A stretch of DNA of 64,000 bases from Erwinia piriflorinigrans CFBP 5888 (GTDB lineage Bacteria > Pseudomonadota > Gammaproteobacteria > Enterobacterales > Enterobacteriaceae), in the NCBI RefSeq assembly GCF_001050515.1, contig NZ_CAHS01000014.1:62001-126000 (forward strand). The letters run 5' to 3'. Made by a program: the position numbers and the translations under genes. Shown in pieces: positions 18,417 through 26,861 of this stretch (positions within the stretch are counted from its first letter, which is position 1; each line of letters begins with the position of its first letter). The notes beneath the pieces were generated by a model, which searched no databases, was not told the origin of the DNA, and was given only the letters and a program-made list of their open reading frames with translations.

Positions 18417-19768
18417 TGCAGTGCCGCCAGCGCCTGACGCAAATCGTCATCAATCTGCGCCTGCTGCGCATGCTGCCCGGCATGGATACGCTGTTGCCCG
18501 GCGACGAACACATCCTGAATTTGCGCGCGATGACCGGCAAACAGCCAGCGATTAAGCAGGGCGCTATCTGCGGTGCTGGCGAGCAGTGCATCATCGCTCA
18601 GAACCAGCCAGTCGGCCCGGTAACCCGGTTGCAGGCTGCCGGTCTTTACCCCACAGGCCTGAGCGCCCCCCGTCAGCGCCTGCTGAAACAGGACTTCGCC
18701 AACCGATGGCTGTTGTGGCGTGACAATGCGGTTGCGACGGCGGTCGCGCAGTCGTTGCGCGTATTCCAGCCAGCGTAGCTCTTCCACTACGTCCAGTGAA
18801 ACATGACTGTCGGAGCCGATCCCCCAGCGGCCACCCTGCGCAATATAGTCGCAGGCAGGGAAAATACCATCGCCGAGATTGGCTTCGGTGGTTGGACACA
18901 GGCCAACGACCGCCTTGCTGGCGGCCAGGCGGCTGATTTCCTGTTGGTTAAGATGGGTGGCGTGGATCAGGCACCAGCGTGCATCAACCTGAAAACGGTC
19001 CAGCAGCCAGTTGACCGGACGTTCGCCGCTCCATGCCATGCAGTCGCTGACCTCTTTTTCCTGTTCGGCGATGTGAATATGTACCGGCAGATGTGGCTCA
19101 CTGGCCGCCAGAACGTCATGCATTTGCTGTTCATCGACGGCGCGCAGTGAATGAAAGCACAGGCCCTGGTTGTGCAGCGGTCTGGCCTTAATCATCTGTT
19201 GCAGGCGTCGCTGTTGCGCCATATAGCTTTGCGCATCCTGGATAAATCGCTTTTGTCCTGCCTGGGCTGGCTGACTGCCGAAGCCGGCATAGCTGTACAA
19301 CACTGGCAGCAGCGTCTGGCCGATGCCGCTGCGTTCTGCTGCTGCGATCAGCTGGTGTAGCATGGCGTCATCGGGATAGGGCTGCCCGTCAGGCTGGTGG
19401 TGAAGATAGTGGAATTCCGCTACCTGGGTGTAGCCGCCTTTCAGCATATCGACGTAGAGATGGGTGGCAATGGCACCGACCTGCTCAGGGGTCAGGCGCT
19501 CTACCATGTGGTACATCCGTTCACGCCAGGTCCAGAAGCTATCCTGCGGATGACCTGCCACTTCGGCCAGTCCGGCCATTGCCCGCTGGAAGGCATGAGA
19601 ATGCAGATTAGCCATTGCGGGCAGCACGCTGCCATTAAGACACCGCGCATCCTGAGGCTGGGCGTTGGCGGTGGTGGCGCTGATAAATCCCTGGGCATCG
19701 ACTTCAATCAGAACGTTATGTTGCCAGCCATCGGCCATAAGTGCGCGTGGCGCAAAAAAGCGAGTCAT
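18413..19768 (-). CDS. hutF: Formimidoylglutamate deiminase
   Basis: Deaminates N-formimino-L-glutamate to N-formyl-L-glutamate, the step that defines the five-enzyme histidine route. A 451-residue amidohydrolase-superfamily TIM barrel with metal ligands in ANLHSHAFQRA (around 55-65), further ligands in VHIHIAEQ and HATHLN, and an Asp in WGIGSDSHVS. A HutC-like TGTATATACA box sits just upstream. Together with HutG it replaces the formiminoglutamase of Klebsiella and Salmonella. Confidence 0.93.
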   Translation of the reverse strand: MTRFFAPRALMADGWQHNVLIEVDAQGFISATTANAQPQDARCLNGSVLPAMANLHSHAFQRAMAGLAEVAGHPQDSFWTWRERMYHMVERLTPEQVGAIATHLYVDMLKGGYTQVAEFHYLHHQPDGQPYPDDAMLHQLIAAAERSGIGQTLLPVLYSYAGFGSQPAQAGQKRFIQDAQSYMAQQRRLQQMIKARPLHNQGLCFHSLRAVDEQQMHDVLAASEPHLPVHIHIAEQEKEVSDCMAWSGERPVNWLLDRFQVDARWCLIHATHLNQQEISRLAASKAVVGLCPTTEANLGDGIFPACDYIAQGGRWGIGSDSHVSLDVVEELRWLEYAQRLRDRRRNRIVTPQQPSVGEVLFQQALTGGAQACGVKTGSLQPGYRADWLVLSDDALLASTADSALLNRWLFAGHRAQIQDVFVAGQQRIHAGQHAQQAQIDDDLRQALAALQ

Positions 19769-19791
19769 GGTTGCTTCCTGTGCAATGAGGT

Positions 19792-19817
19792 TGTATATAC
19801 ATATACATACTTATGAT
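19792..19817. promoter_or_regulatory. HutC operator-like boxes in the hutF/hutI divergent promoter
   Basis: TGTATATACA at 19792-19801 is a perfect palindrome closely related to the TGTCTATACA boxes near hutH and hutC, and it continues into overlapping ATATACATAC. It lies between the divergent hutFD and hutIG units and could control both. Confidence 0.6.
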
Positions 19818-19849
19818 CCAACAGTAAAGTGCACAAGGTGGAAGAACGG

Positions 19850-21067
19850 ATGAACCAGCAACTCAGCTGTGACCATTTATGGTTCGGGGCGGATATCGTC
19901 ACCATGCAGGGCGGAAGCTACAGCATCATTAAACAGGGTGCGATAGCGGTCAGCGGCGAACAGATCGTCTGGGTAGGACCTTATGCCGATTCAACGCATA
20001 TTCAGGCACGCCAGCGAACCGATCTTGGCGGCGGGATCGTCACTCCGGGTCTGGTGGACTGCCACACGCACCTGGTGTTTGGCGGCGACCGCAGTGATGA
20101 ATTTGAACAGCGTCTCAATGGCGTGAGCTACAGTGAGATCGCCGCACAGGGTGGGGGGATCCTCGCCACGGTGCGCGCCACGCGCAGCGCCTCGCAGGCC
20201 GAGCTGGTGGACGCTGCCCGACAGCGCTTACAACATTTGCTGGCAGAGGGGGTGACGACCGTGGAGATCAAATCTGGCTACGGGCTGGAGGTCGCCAGCG
20301 AACTGCGCATGTTGCAGGCTATCCGCCAGCTGGCGCAGCAGGTGCCGGCGCAAATTCAGGCCACCTGTCTGGCCGCACATGCTATCCCGCCGGAGTACCA
20401 GCACGACCCCGAGGCATGGGTTGATGTGATTTGCGACCAGCTGCTGCCGCAGGTGGCGGCAGAAGGGCTGGCGCACGCGGTGGATGCCTTCTGCGAACAT
20501 CTGGCCTTTTCGCCCGACCAGGTGCGACGGGTGTTTATTGCCGCTAAAGCACTGGGCTTTGCGTTGAAACTGCACGCGGAGCAGCTCTCATCACTGGGGG
20601 GCAGTACGTTGGCGGCTGAATTTGACGCCCTGTCTGCCGACCATGTTGAGTACGCCACACAAAGTGACGTTGCGGCGATGGCGCAGCATGGCACGGTAGC
20701 GGTGCTGCTGCCCGGCGCTTTCTATCTGCTGCGTGAAAAACAGCGTCCTCCGGTGGAACTATTCCGTCGTTATCAGGTGCCGATGGCGCTGGCCAGCGAT
20801 GCCAATCCCGGCACTTCGCCCGCGCTGTCGCTACGTCTGATGATGAACATGGGCTGTACGCTGTTTGGCATGACGCCGGAGGAGGCGCTGGCCGGGGTGA
20901 CGCTACACGCCGCGCGGGCGCTGGGCCTGGCACAACGCATCGGCTCGTTGGAGAGCGGTAAGATGGCTGATTTTGTTCACTGGCCGCTGGCACGCCCGGC
21001 CGAACTGGTTTACTGGCTGGGCGGGCAGCTGCCCTGCCGGGTAATTTTCCGTGGAGAAGAACGATGA
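19850..21067 (+). CDS. hutI: Imidazolonepropionase
   Basis: Hydrolyses imidazolonepropionate to N-formimino-L-glutamate. A zinc amidohydrolase with metal ligands HxH in [15 protein letters not shown], further ligands in KLHAEQ and ADHVEY, and Asp in LASDANPG. I place the start at ATG 19850 ([11 protein letters not shown]), with GGAAG at the right distance; an upstream GTG at 19829 gives seven more residues. Length 405 residues is typical. It overlaps hutG by 4 bases. Confidence 0.95.
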   Translation: MNQQLSCDHLWFGADIVTMQGGSYSIIKQGAIAVSGEQIVWVGPYADSTHIQARQRTDLGGGIVTPGLVDCHTHLVFGGDRSDEFEQRLNGVSYSEIAAQGGGILATVRATRSASQAELVDAARQRLQHLLAEGVTTVEIKSGYGLEVASELRMLQAIRQLAQQVPAQIQATCLAAHAIPPEYQHDPEAWVDVICDQLLPQVAAEGLAHAVDAFCEHLAFSPDQVRRVFIAAKALGFALKLHAEQLSSLGGSTLAAEFDALSADHVEYATQSDVAAMAQHGTVAVLLPGAFYLLREKQRPPVELFRRYQVPMALASDANPGTSPALSLRLMMNMGCTLFGMTPEEALAGVTLHAARALGLAQRIGSLESGKMADFVHWPLARPAELVYWLGGQLPCRVIFRGEER

Positions 21068-21858
21068 ATGCTTATCAATTCAGTGCCGGTACACTGCCGC
21101 TGCTACTGAGTATTCCGCACGCGGGTACGATGCTCACACCGGAGGTTGAGGCCGGGCTTAGCGATGAAGCGCAAAGCCTGCCGGATACCGACTGGCATAT
21201 TCCCGAGCTGTACGATTTTGCCCGTGAAATGGGGGTGAGCGTGCTGTCAGCGAACTACTCACGATTTGTCATCGACCTTAATCGCCCGCCGGACAATCAG
21301 GCGCTCTATACCACTGCGACCACCGGACTCTATCCGGAAACGCTGTTTGACGGTACGCCAACCTTCAAGCCGGGTATAACGCCGGATGCCTCGCTGCGTC
21401 ACCTCTGGTTACAGCAGATCTGGCAGCCGTATCACGATAAAATTCAGCATGAACTGGCACAGATCAAACGGCGTTTTGGCTATGCGCTGCTGTTTGACGC
21501 CCACTCTATTGCCTCGCGGGTGCCGCGCCTGTTTGACGGTCAGCTGCCGGATATCAATCTGGGAACCAACGGGGGGGCGAGCTGTACGCCAGCGATGGCG
21601 CAGAGCCTGACCCAATGCTGCGCGGCGCAGTCAGCGTTCAGCTGGGTCGTGAACGGGCGTTTTAAAGGGGGATACATCACCCGCGCCTACGGTAAGCCGG
21701 GGGAGAACCAACATGCGTTACAGCTTGAGCTGGCGCAGTGTAACTATATGGATGAGCATCCGCCTTTTGCCTGGCGAAGTGATAAAGCGCAGCGCGTACA
21801 GCCGCTGCTAAAACAGCTGATGGAGACGATGTTGCAGCATCATCGCCGCCAGGCGTAG
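21064..21858 (+). CDS. hutG: N-formylglutamate deformylase
   Basis: Releases formate and L-glutamate from N-formylglutamate, ending the pathway. The 264 residues belong to the N-formylglutamate amidohydrolase family, not to the arginase-like formiminoglutamase that many Enterobacterales call HutG. Motifs are [40 protein letters not shown] and [14 protein letters not shown]. Translationally coupled to hutI and followed by an intrinsic terminator. Confidence 0.95.
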   Translation: MNAYQFSAGTLPLLLSIPHAGTMLTPEVEAGLSDEAQSLPDTDWHIPELYDFAREMGVSVLSANYSRFVIDLNRPPDNQALYTTATTGLYPETLFDGTPTFKPGITPDASLRHLWLQQIWQPYHDKIQHELAQIKRRFGYALLFDAHSIASRVPRLFDGQLPDINLGTNGGASCTPAMAQSLTQCCAAQSAFSWVVNGRFKGGYITRAYGKPGENQHALQLELAQCNYMDEHPPFAWRSDKAQRVQPLLKQLMETMLQHHRRQA

Positions 21859-21865
21859 CGCATCA

Positions 21866-21887
21866 GGCGCGAGATTTCGCGCCTTTT
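21866..21887 (+). terminator. Intrinsic terminator of hutIG
   Basis: GGCGCGA (21866-21872) pairs with TCGCGCC (21877-21883) over a 4-base loop, followed by TTTT. It lies 8 bases past the hutG stop. Confidence 0.75.
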
Positions 21888-21898
21888 CCATAAGCTGA

Positions 21899-22420
21899 TT
21901 ACAGCAACAGGGTGGCAATATCCTGCCAATTTTCAGCGCGGCGGTAGCCGGTCACCTTGCGGTTATGCGGCGCGGAATAGAGAATGCCTTCTCCGCAGAA
22001 GTTGGCAAAGTTAATCACGTTATCATCGATCATATAATCGGCGTTGATAATGCTTTTATCGCCGCAGAAGACGATGTTGCTATGCGGAATAGCCGGAAAG
22101 TGAGTGTTCAGCCAGCGGAATTTGGCATTGAACGAACTCGGCATCAGCATGGCTGCGGTGGTGATAAAAATCTCGTAATGCTCACTCAGCCGGGCGATAA
22201 CCTGCTGGCTGTCGGCAATCACTGCCAGATCGTCGAAGAAGGTCGGATGATCCACCAGAGCAAACAGCTCGGCCAGCTGTTCTGGGGAATCCTGGTGCAG
22301 ATCGAACAGGTTCAGTTCTTCCGCGCTAAGCTGCTGGGTAAAGTGGCTGTTCCAGGTGGCAACAATTTTAGGATGGAAGTCGGCAATCACTTCATCCATA
22401 TCAATGGCAATACGCTTCAT
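21899..22420 (-). CDS. 5'(3')-deoxyribonucleotidase-like HAD phosphatase
   Basis: A 173-residue HAD-superfamily protein of the NT5C class, likely dephosphorylating deoxynucleoside monophosphates. HAD motif I is IAIDMDEVIADF (nucleophile Asp8 and Asp10 after MKR), motif II TTAAM, the lysine is in CGDKSII, and motif III is YMIDDN. The ATG at 22418-22420 with GGAG upstream is preferred over a GTG two codons earlier. Stands alone between hutG and a flavin reductase. Confidence 0.8.
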   Translation of the reverse strand: MKRIAIDMDEVIADFHPKIVATWNSHFTQQLSAEELNLFDLHQDSPEQLAELFALVDHPTFFDDLAVIADSQQVIARLSEHYEIFITTAAMLMPSSFNAKFRWLNTHFPAIPHSNIVFCGDKSIINADYMIDDNVINFANFCGEGILYSAPHNRKVTGYRRAENWQDIATLLL

Positions 22421-22518
22421 AATCACTCCATGATAAACGGTAAAAAAGAACCGGTATCATAACAAAATAAAAAACAGAAACGGCAGCGCCACCGTGAATT
22501 TTACGCACTCTGTCGCCG

Positions 22519-23145
22519 TTAACGAGCATCCGGCCGGGTTAGATCGAACCGGTGTGCTTCATTGATGGTGTAGTAGGCGCTTGGCCCGCCTGCACGCAGA
22601 ATGGGTTCAGCTTTTGCCGTCTGATAAATACCGTCCTCCAGCAGCGTCTCATCAATATGAATAAGCACCACTTCACCCAAGACCAGCCAGCTCGGAATGG
22701 CCTCGCCATCGGCGCTTTGCAGCTGGATGCACTGCGTGAGGCGGCACTCAAAGTTCACCGGACTTTCTGCCACCATGCTGGCAGCGATCAGGCTGGCGGG
22801 CTGCGCAGTCAGTCCGGCAAAGGCAAATTCGTCCTCGCCGTGGGGCAGGGGGGCAGAGCTTTCATTCATTGCCACCGCCAGAGGACGGGTAGCAAGATTC
22901 CAGACAAACTCACCGGTTTCAACGATATTCTGTACGCTGTCTTTCCAGCCGCTGCTGGCAAAACCAATAATCGGCGGGTCGTAGTTGAAGCAGTTAAAAA
23001 AACTGTAAGGTGCAAGGTTGCGCTGGCCGCTGGCATTTTGTGAACTGATCCAGCCGACCGGACGTGGGCCGATAATTGCGTTCAGCGGATTGTGCGGCAG
23101 GCCGTGGCCCTGTTTGGGCTGATAAGAGTAACGTTGATGCGTCAT
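22519..23145 (-). CDS. Flavin reductase-like domain protein (DIM6/NTAB family)
   Basis: A 208-residue FMN-binding split-barrel protein. Family features are HGLPHNPLNAIIGPRPVGWISS at the N-terminus, NLAPYSFFNCFNYDPPIIGFASS (flavin-binding) and VNFECRLTQCIQL. Such proteins reduce flavin with NAD(P)H, often for a partner oxygenase, but no oxygenase gene is near. Function in this strain is therefore open. Confidence 0.85.
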   Translation of the reverse strand: MTHQRYSYQPKQGHGLPHNPLNAIIGPRPVGWISSQNASGQRNLAPYSFFNCFNYDPPIIGFASSGWKDSVQNIVETGEFVWNLATRPLAVAMNESSAPLPHGEDEFAFAGLTAQPASLIAASMVAESPVNFECRLTQCIQLQSADGEAIPSWLVLGEVVLIHIDETLLEDGIYQTAKAEPILRAGGPSAYYTINEAHRFDLTRPDAR

Positions 23146-23200
23146 AAATCTTTCCTGTTAAATGATGGTCTGAGCATAGATAATTTCTTCAGCAACGGCA

Positions 23201-23513
23201 TCAACGTTGTGTAATAAAAGTTTTTTCCTTCAGGTTATAGACCCGATCGGCGACAGCGATCATCTCGGGTCGATGAGCCACAAAGATACGAGTAATAGGC
23301 ATCTGCTTCACCGCTTGGTTTATTTTTTGCTCGTTAATCACGTCAAGGTCGCTGGTGGCTTCATCAAGAAACAGAATGCGTGGGCGTTTGTACAGCGCTC
23401 TGGCGAGTGATACGCGCTGCTTTTGTCCGCCCGAAAGAATGCTGCCCATATCGCCAACCATGGTTTCATATTGCATTGGCATAGCCATAATCTCATCGTG
23501 TATTGCCGCCGCC
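23201..23513 (-). pseudogene. 3' remnant of a peptide ABC exporter (CvaB type)
   Basis: Only the last ~100 codons of an ABC exporter survive. The reading frame covers AAAIHDEIMAMPMQYET, the signature LSGGQKQR, Walker B RILFLDEATSDLD and the H-loop IFVAHRPEM, then ends FITQR. The C39 peptidase domain, the membrane domain and Walker A, about 600 residues in family members such as CvaB, are missing. The frame runs directly into the adaptor gene at about 23503-23520, where a deletion joined the two genes out of frame. Not functional as an exporter. Confidence 0.88.
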
Positions 23514-24605
23514 CAGGGTTATTATCTTTGACCTGTGCTTGTGACATCATATTAACCGGTGCTGCCGACAGCGTTTCTATGATACCCGACACTTTTCCGT
23601 ACCACTGGTAAGGGTAGGCGGCGACTCTCATCTTTACTCGCTGCCCCTTAGCAACTTCTCCGAGAGAGTCCGACGGTGACAGTAATTCAACCCTGACCGC
23701 CGCTTCATCCGGTATCACTACGGCTATTTGCTGGCCTGCTGTCACGCGCTCTCCAACATGTGTGGTCACGCTGGTTATCATCCCGTCGAAGGGTGCAACA
23801 ATCAGGTATTGTTTATTTTTTTCGGCATCAAGAATTTTTTGATCAAAGTCGGCAGCTTCAATAATAAATGATTGCTGTTTTTCATCTAACTCTCCGTCAA
23901 TAGAAGAGGTTCTGTTTTTAAAATCGATCAATTCTCCCAATAAAGTAATCACTTTCACCTTTGCCGATGAAAGCGTTTCCGTTGCCAGATAATAATCTTT
24001 CGTCCTTTCTATCAGGTCAGAGTCAAGGGCTATCCCTTTTCCTCTGAGACTGGCGTACTGATGAGCTTTTTTTTCGAACCAGGCACTGTGTGCTTCAGAA
24101 CTCTTTATCATATTTTCAGGCTTGCTATTTCCTGTTCTTTATTTTGAATTTTCTTTGATAAATAAATCCTATTTGCCTCTGATTCCCTGGTCAGGATATT
24201 AAGTTTTTTAGCAAGTGTGTCGCGTTGTTTTTTTAAAAGCTCTGCCATCTCAACCTGAGTGGCTCCGAGGTTTGTTTGGGTATCACCACTGACTGAAAAA
24301 ATGAGTTCGCCGCGTTTCACCTTTTTTGCCTCTAATGCTGATGAGGAGGTCATAACACCATCACTTTGGGCAGTGATAAGCACGGCTGGAGGGGAAAAAA
24401 TCACCGTGCCGGTCACGTTTACCCGCTCACTGTATGGACCGAATACGATCAGCAATACCAGGAGCGCAAACGCGATAACTCCGGTAAAAAGACAAACGGT
24501 AAGGCTTGACGGAATGTGAAGACGGTAAGGGCCTAACCAGCCCTCAAGTTTGTGTTGCAAAGCCTCGACCCGAAAGATGGCGTTATTATCCTTTTTGACG
24601 GGCAT
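23514..24605 (-). pseudogene. HlyD/CvaA-type membrane-fusion protein gene, frameshifted and 3'-truncated
   Basis: Two overlapping frames make one adaptor. 24605-24108 encodes an N-terminal cytosolic stretch, a membrane helix (LTVCLFTGVIAFALLVLLIV, about 35-54), a lipoyl half-motif and coiled-coil start, then stops after IASLKI. From about 24111 the next frame continues the coiled coil (MIKSSEAHSAWFEKK) and the C-terminal barrel (YLIVAPFDGMITSVTTHVGE, then RVKMRVAAYPYQWYGKVSG). A one-base shift near 24108-24118 separates them. The tail after VKDNNPG is read into ABC exporter DNA in the wrong frame. Its start overlaps the protease-like gene by 20 bases. Confidence 0.88.
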
Positions 24606-25488
24606 CAGAGATCAAAACCTTGCTGTTTTTAAAATCTATAACTATTTTCCTTCCTGCCAGGAAGCTGTTTCCGATGAGACCATCGATGCTGCCCATATGT
24701 TTAAAATCGCCTGCCACAATAACCGCTGCAAACGGCTCTGACGTTCCGTTCCCCGATTTAATCGTCAGCATTGTGGCTTCGCATCCTTTATTATCCATTT
24801 CAGGGTTGACCAGCAGGCAACTTACAACGTCATGTTGTTTTAGTCTTTCGCTCCAGACCATCGACGTAGTGGCACCGGTATCCAGAATCAGGTTGTATTT
24901 AAACCCAGACTGTTCGACATTAAAAATAATCCCGTCAGCAGACATCTGGAAAGGGATTTCTTTGAATCCTCCTGTCGTTAAGGATGCGTCATGGATATTT
25001 TCCGCAATCGTTAATGAATGGGATATGTAGTCCAGTAATATCTGTTTGTCTTTGAATGCACCGATGCCGACGACGGGATTATCTGGCAGGTTACCCTTGC
25101 CAGAAATGACCATCCCCCATTTTTTTAATGGGGTGATGGTGATGTTTTTTAATTTAATCCCATTCATGTCGAGAGTGTCAGCCAGATACTCTATATTCTG
25201 CTGAATTTTACCTGCTGCATCGGTACTACGGTAAACACGTTCTTTTTTCAGCCCCTTTATTTTTTTAAGCTGGGATTCATGAAGGTGAAAACCAAAAGAA
25301 GAGCCTGTATCAAGCATGGCATAAACCGGCTGACCATCGATCACAAACGTTGCATGAGGCGTGGCGTATTGGTCAAAGCTCAGTTTTAATGTCACAGGTG
25401 TGTTCATATAGGCAGAGGTAGATATTGAAAAAAAGGTGAGGGTGATAGATGTAATATTGAGAACCCAGAGAGTTATGCTTTTCATCAT
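24586..25488 (-). CDS. Retropepsin-like aspartic protease family protein, two DTG motifs
   Basis: A 300-residue intact frame. Residues 1-26 look like a signal peptide (MMKSITLWVL, then hydrophobic, then STSAY), so the protein is probably periplasmic. Two lobes each carry a catalytic-type triad: MLDTGSSFG (Asp60) and ILDTGATTS (Asp203), each preceded by a strand YAMLD or LILD as in clan AA proteases, with IGIGAFKDKQILLDY and IGNSFLAGRKIVIDF matching the typical post-loop strands. It lies between the leader-peptide gene and the adaptor gene, suggesting processing of the secreted peptide. Low GC, unlike the backbone. Activity is inferred. Confidence 0.75.
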   Translation of the reverse strand: MMKSITLWVLNITSITLTFFSISTSAYMNTPVTLKLSFDQYATPHATFVIDGQPVYAMLDTGSSFGFHLHESQLKKIKGLKKERVYRSTDAAGKIQQNIEYLADTLDMNGIKLKNITITPLKKWGMVISGKGNLPDNPVVGIGAFKDKQILLDYISHSLTIAENIHDASLTTGGFKEIPFQMSADGIIFNVEQSGFKYNLILDTGATTSMVWSERLKQHDVVSCLLVNPEMDNKGCEATMLTIKSGNGTSEPFAAVIVAGDFKHMGSIDGLIGNSFLAGRKIVIDFKNSKVLISDARQKG

Positions 25489-25497
25489 TTTATTTCA

Positions 25498-25612
25498 TTA
25501 TCCCTGAATATTGGCCATTATCGTTTTTTCATCGATGCCGGTTGCCATCAGAGACGTCTGCATTAACCAGTTGGGCTTTATTTGAGGTGATTTCACGCTG
25601 TAATTTACTCAT
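25498..25612 (-). pseudogene. Frameshifted leader-peptide gene of a ribosomal peptide, core missing
   Basis: After AAAAGGA and a 7-base gap, an ATG at 25612 opens MSKLQREITSNKAQLVNAD and then runs out of frame to a TGA at 25529 (27 residues in all). One base later the neighbouring frame reads SLMATGIDEKTIMANIQG and stops at TAA 25498-25500. Joined, the two parts give a 37-residue polar/amphipathic leader ending in Ile-Gln-Gly, like the leaders cut by C39 or related export proteases. No core peptide follows; the protease-like gene starts 10 bases later. Read as a precursor gene that lost its core, probably with other genes, by deletion. Family assignment is tentative. Confidence 0.55.
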
Positions 25613-25926
25613 GGAAATTCCTTTTTGATGAGAGCCAATACAAGAATTTGTATTTGCCTGAAAAATGTACAGTGAAACGTTAGTAACGGTTAATATATAA
25701 GTACAAAAATGAATCACCTGTCACAAAGATCGCCCTACATCGAACAATCAGGCCATCTTTTGGCGATGAAAAGCGTATTTCTTTTTATCAGTCCTATCTA
25801 AGGGATGACTATGGCGGGTACGCGACACAGGGCGTCTTAAAAACGTGAGGCGGAAAAATGACGCCAGTGGTTTACCATTATTTCCTCAGCAGGTATCTTA
25901 CGCGCCTGCTGATAAGAGACTTATTT
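25613..25926. other. Intergenic gap between the peptide relic and rlmF
   Basis: A low-GC stretch carrying the divergent promoters of the leader-peptide gene (minus) and rlmF (plus). An in-frame ATG at 25858 would extend rlmF by 23 residues that have no counterpart in E. coli, so I treat those bases as untranslated. No other structure seen. Confidence 0.4.
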
Positions 25927-26856
25927 ATGAAAACCGCTGCTGAAAAAACCGTGCTTCACCCGCGTAACCGCCATCGCGGCCGTTATGATTTTGCTGCGCT
26001 GATAGCCAGCCATCCGCCGCTGGCACCCTTTGTCGCGGTGAATAACTGGGGTAGCGAGTCGATAGACTTTGCTAATCCTGAAGCGGTAAAGGCGCTGAAT
26101 CAGGCGCTGCTGCACCATTTTTATCAGATAGCTCACTGGGATATTCCGGAAGGTTTTCTTTGCCCGCCGGTGCCGGGGCGCGCTGACTATATCCACCACC
26201 TTGCCGATCTGCTGGCGGAGGATAACCGCCGCGTGGTGCCACGTGAAATCAACGTGCTGGATGTTGGCTGCGGCGCGAATCTGATCTATCCGCTGATCGG
26301 TCACAGTGAATACCAGTGGCGCTTTACCGGCAGTGAAGTGAATGAGCGGGCAATGGCCGCAGCCAACGCCATTATCGCCGGTAATCCGGGACTGAATCGC
26401 GCTATCCGCCTGCGTCGTCAGAAAGAGAGCCAGGCAATATTTAGCGGCGTGATCCACAAAAACGAGCTGTACCAAGCCACGCTGTGCAACCCGCCGTTCC
26501 ACGCATCGGCCGCCGATGCGCATCAGGGCAGCCAGCGAAAACTGCGCAATCTCGGCCTCGACCGTCACTCGCCGCTGAATTTTGGCGGTCAGCAAGATGA
26601 ACTGTGGTGTGAGGGCGGCGAAATCGCGTTTATCCGCCGTATGATTGAGGAGAGCGCCAGTTTCGGCCGACAGTGCGTCTGGTTTAGCTCGCTGGTGTCA
26701 CGTAAGGAAAACCTGCCGGAGCTGTGGCGGGCGCTGGAAGAGGCCGACGTGGCGGCAATGCGCACTATTGATATGGCCCAGGGGCAGAAGCAGAGTCGCT
26801 TTATTGCCTGGAGCTTTATGGAGCAGCCGCAGCGTGCCCGGCTGCTGGCCAGATAA
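25927..26856 (+). CDS. rlmF: 23S rRNA (adenine1618-N6)-methyltransferase
   Basis: Methylates A1618 of 23S rRNA. The start at 25927 ([21 protein letters not shown]) gives 309 residues, against 308 in E. coli RlmF (YbiN). Diagnostic blocks are [32 protein letters not shown], the SAM loop [13 protein letters not shown], the NPPF catalytic motif in [13 protein letters not shown], and [13 protein letters not shown]. Stand-alone gene, convergent with ybiO. Confidence 0.96.
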   Translation: MKTAAEKTVLHPRNRHRGRYDFAALIASHPPLAPFVAVNNWGSESIDFANPEAVKALNQALLHHFYQIAHWDIPEGFLCPPVPGRADYIHHLADLLAEDNRRVVPREINVLDVGCGANLIYPLIGHSEYQWRFTGSEVNERAMAAANAIIAGNPGLNRAIRLRRQKESQAIFSGVIHKNELYQATLCNPPFHASAADAHQGSQRKLRNLGLDRHSPLNFGGQQDELWCEGGEIAFIRRMIEESASFGRQCVWFSSLVSRKENLPELWRALEEADVAAMRTIDMAQGQKQSRFIAWSFMEQPQRARLLAR

Positions 26857-26861
26857 GCGTC

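Noticed and set aside
24108-24118. Programmed frameshift producing full-length adaptor
   Set aside because: The adaptor is also truncated at its 3' end and the exporter is destroyed, so recoding would not restore function; simple decay fits better.
25858-25926. N-terminal extension of rlmF
   Set aside because: Extra 23 residues are absent in E. coli RlmF, which starts at the position corresponding to 25927.
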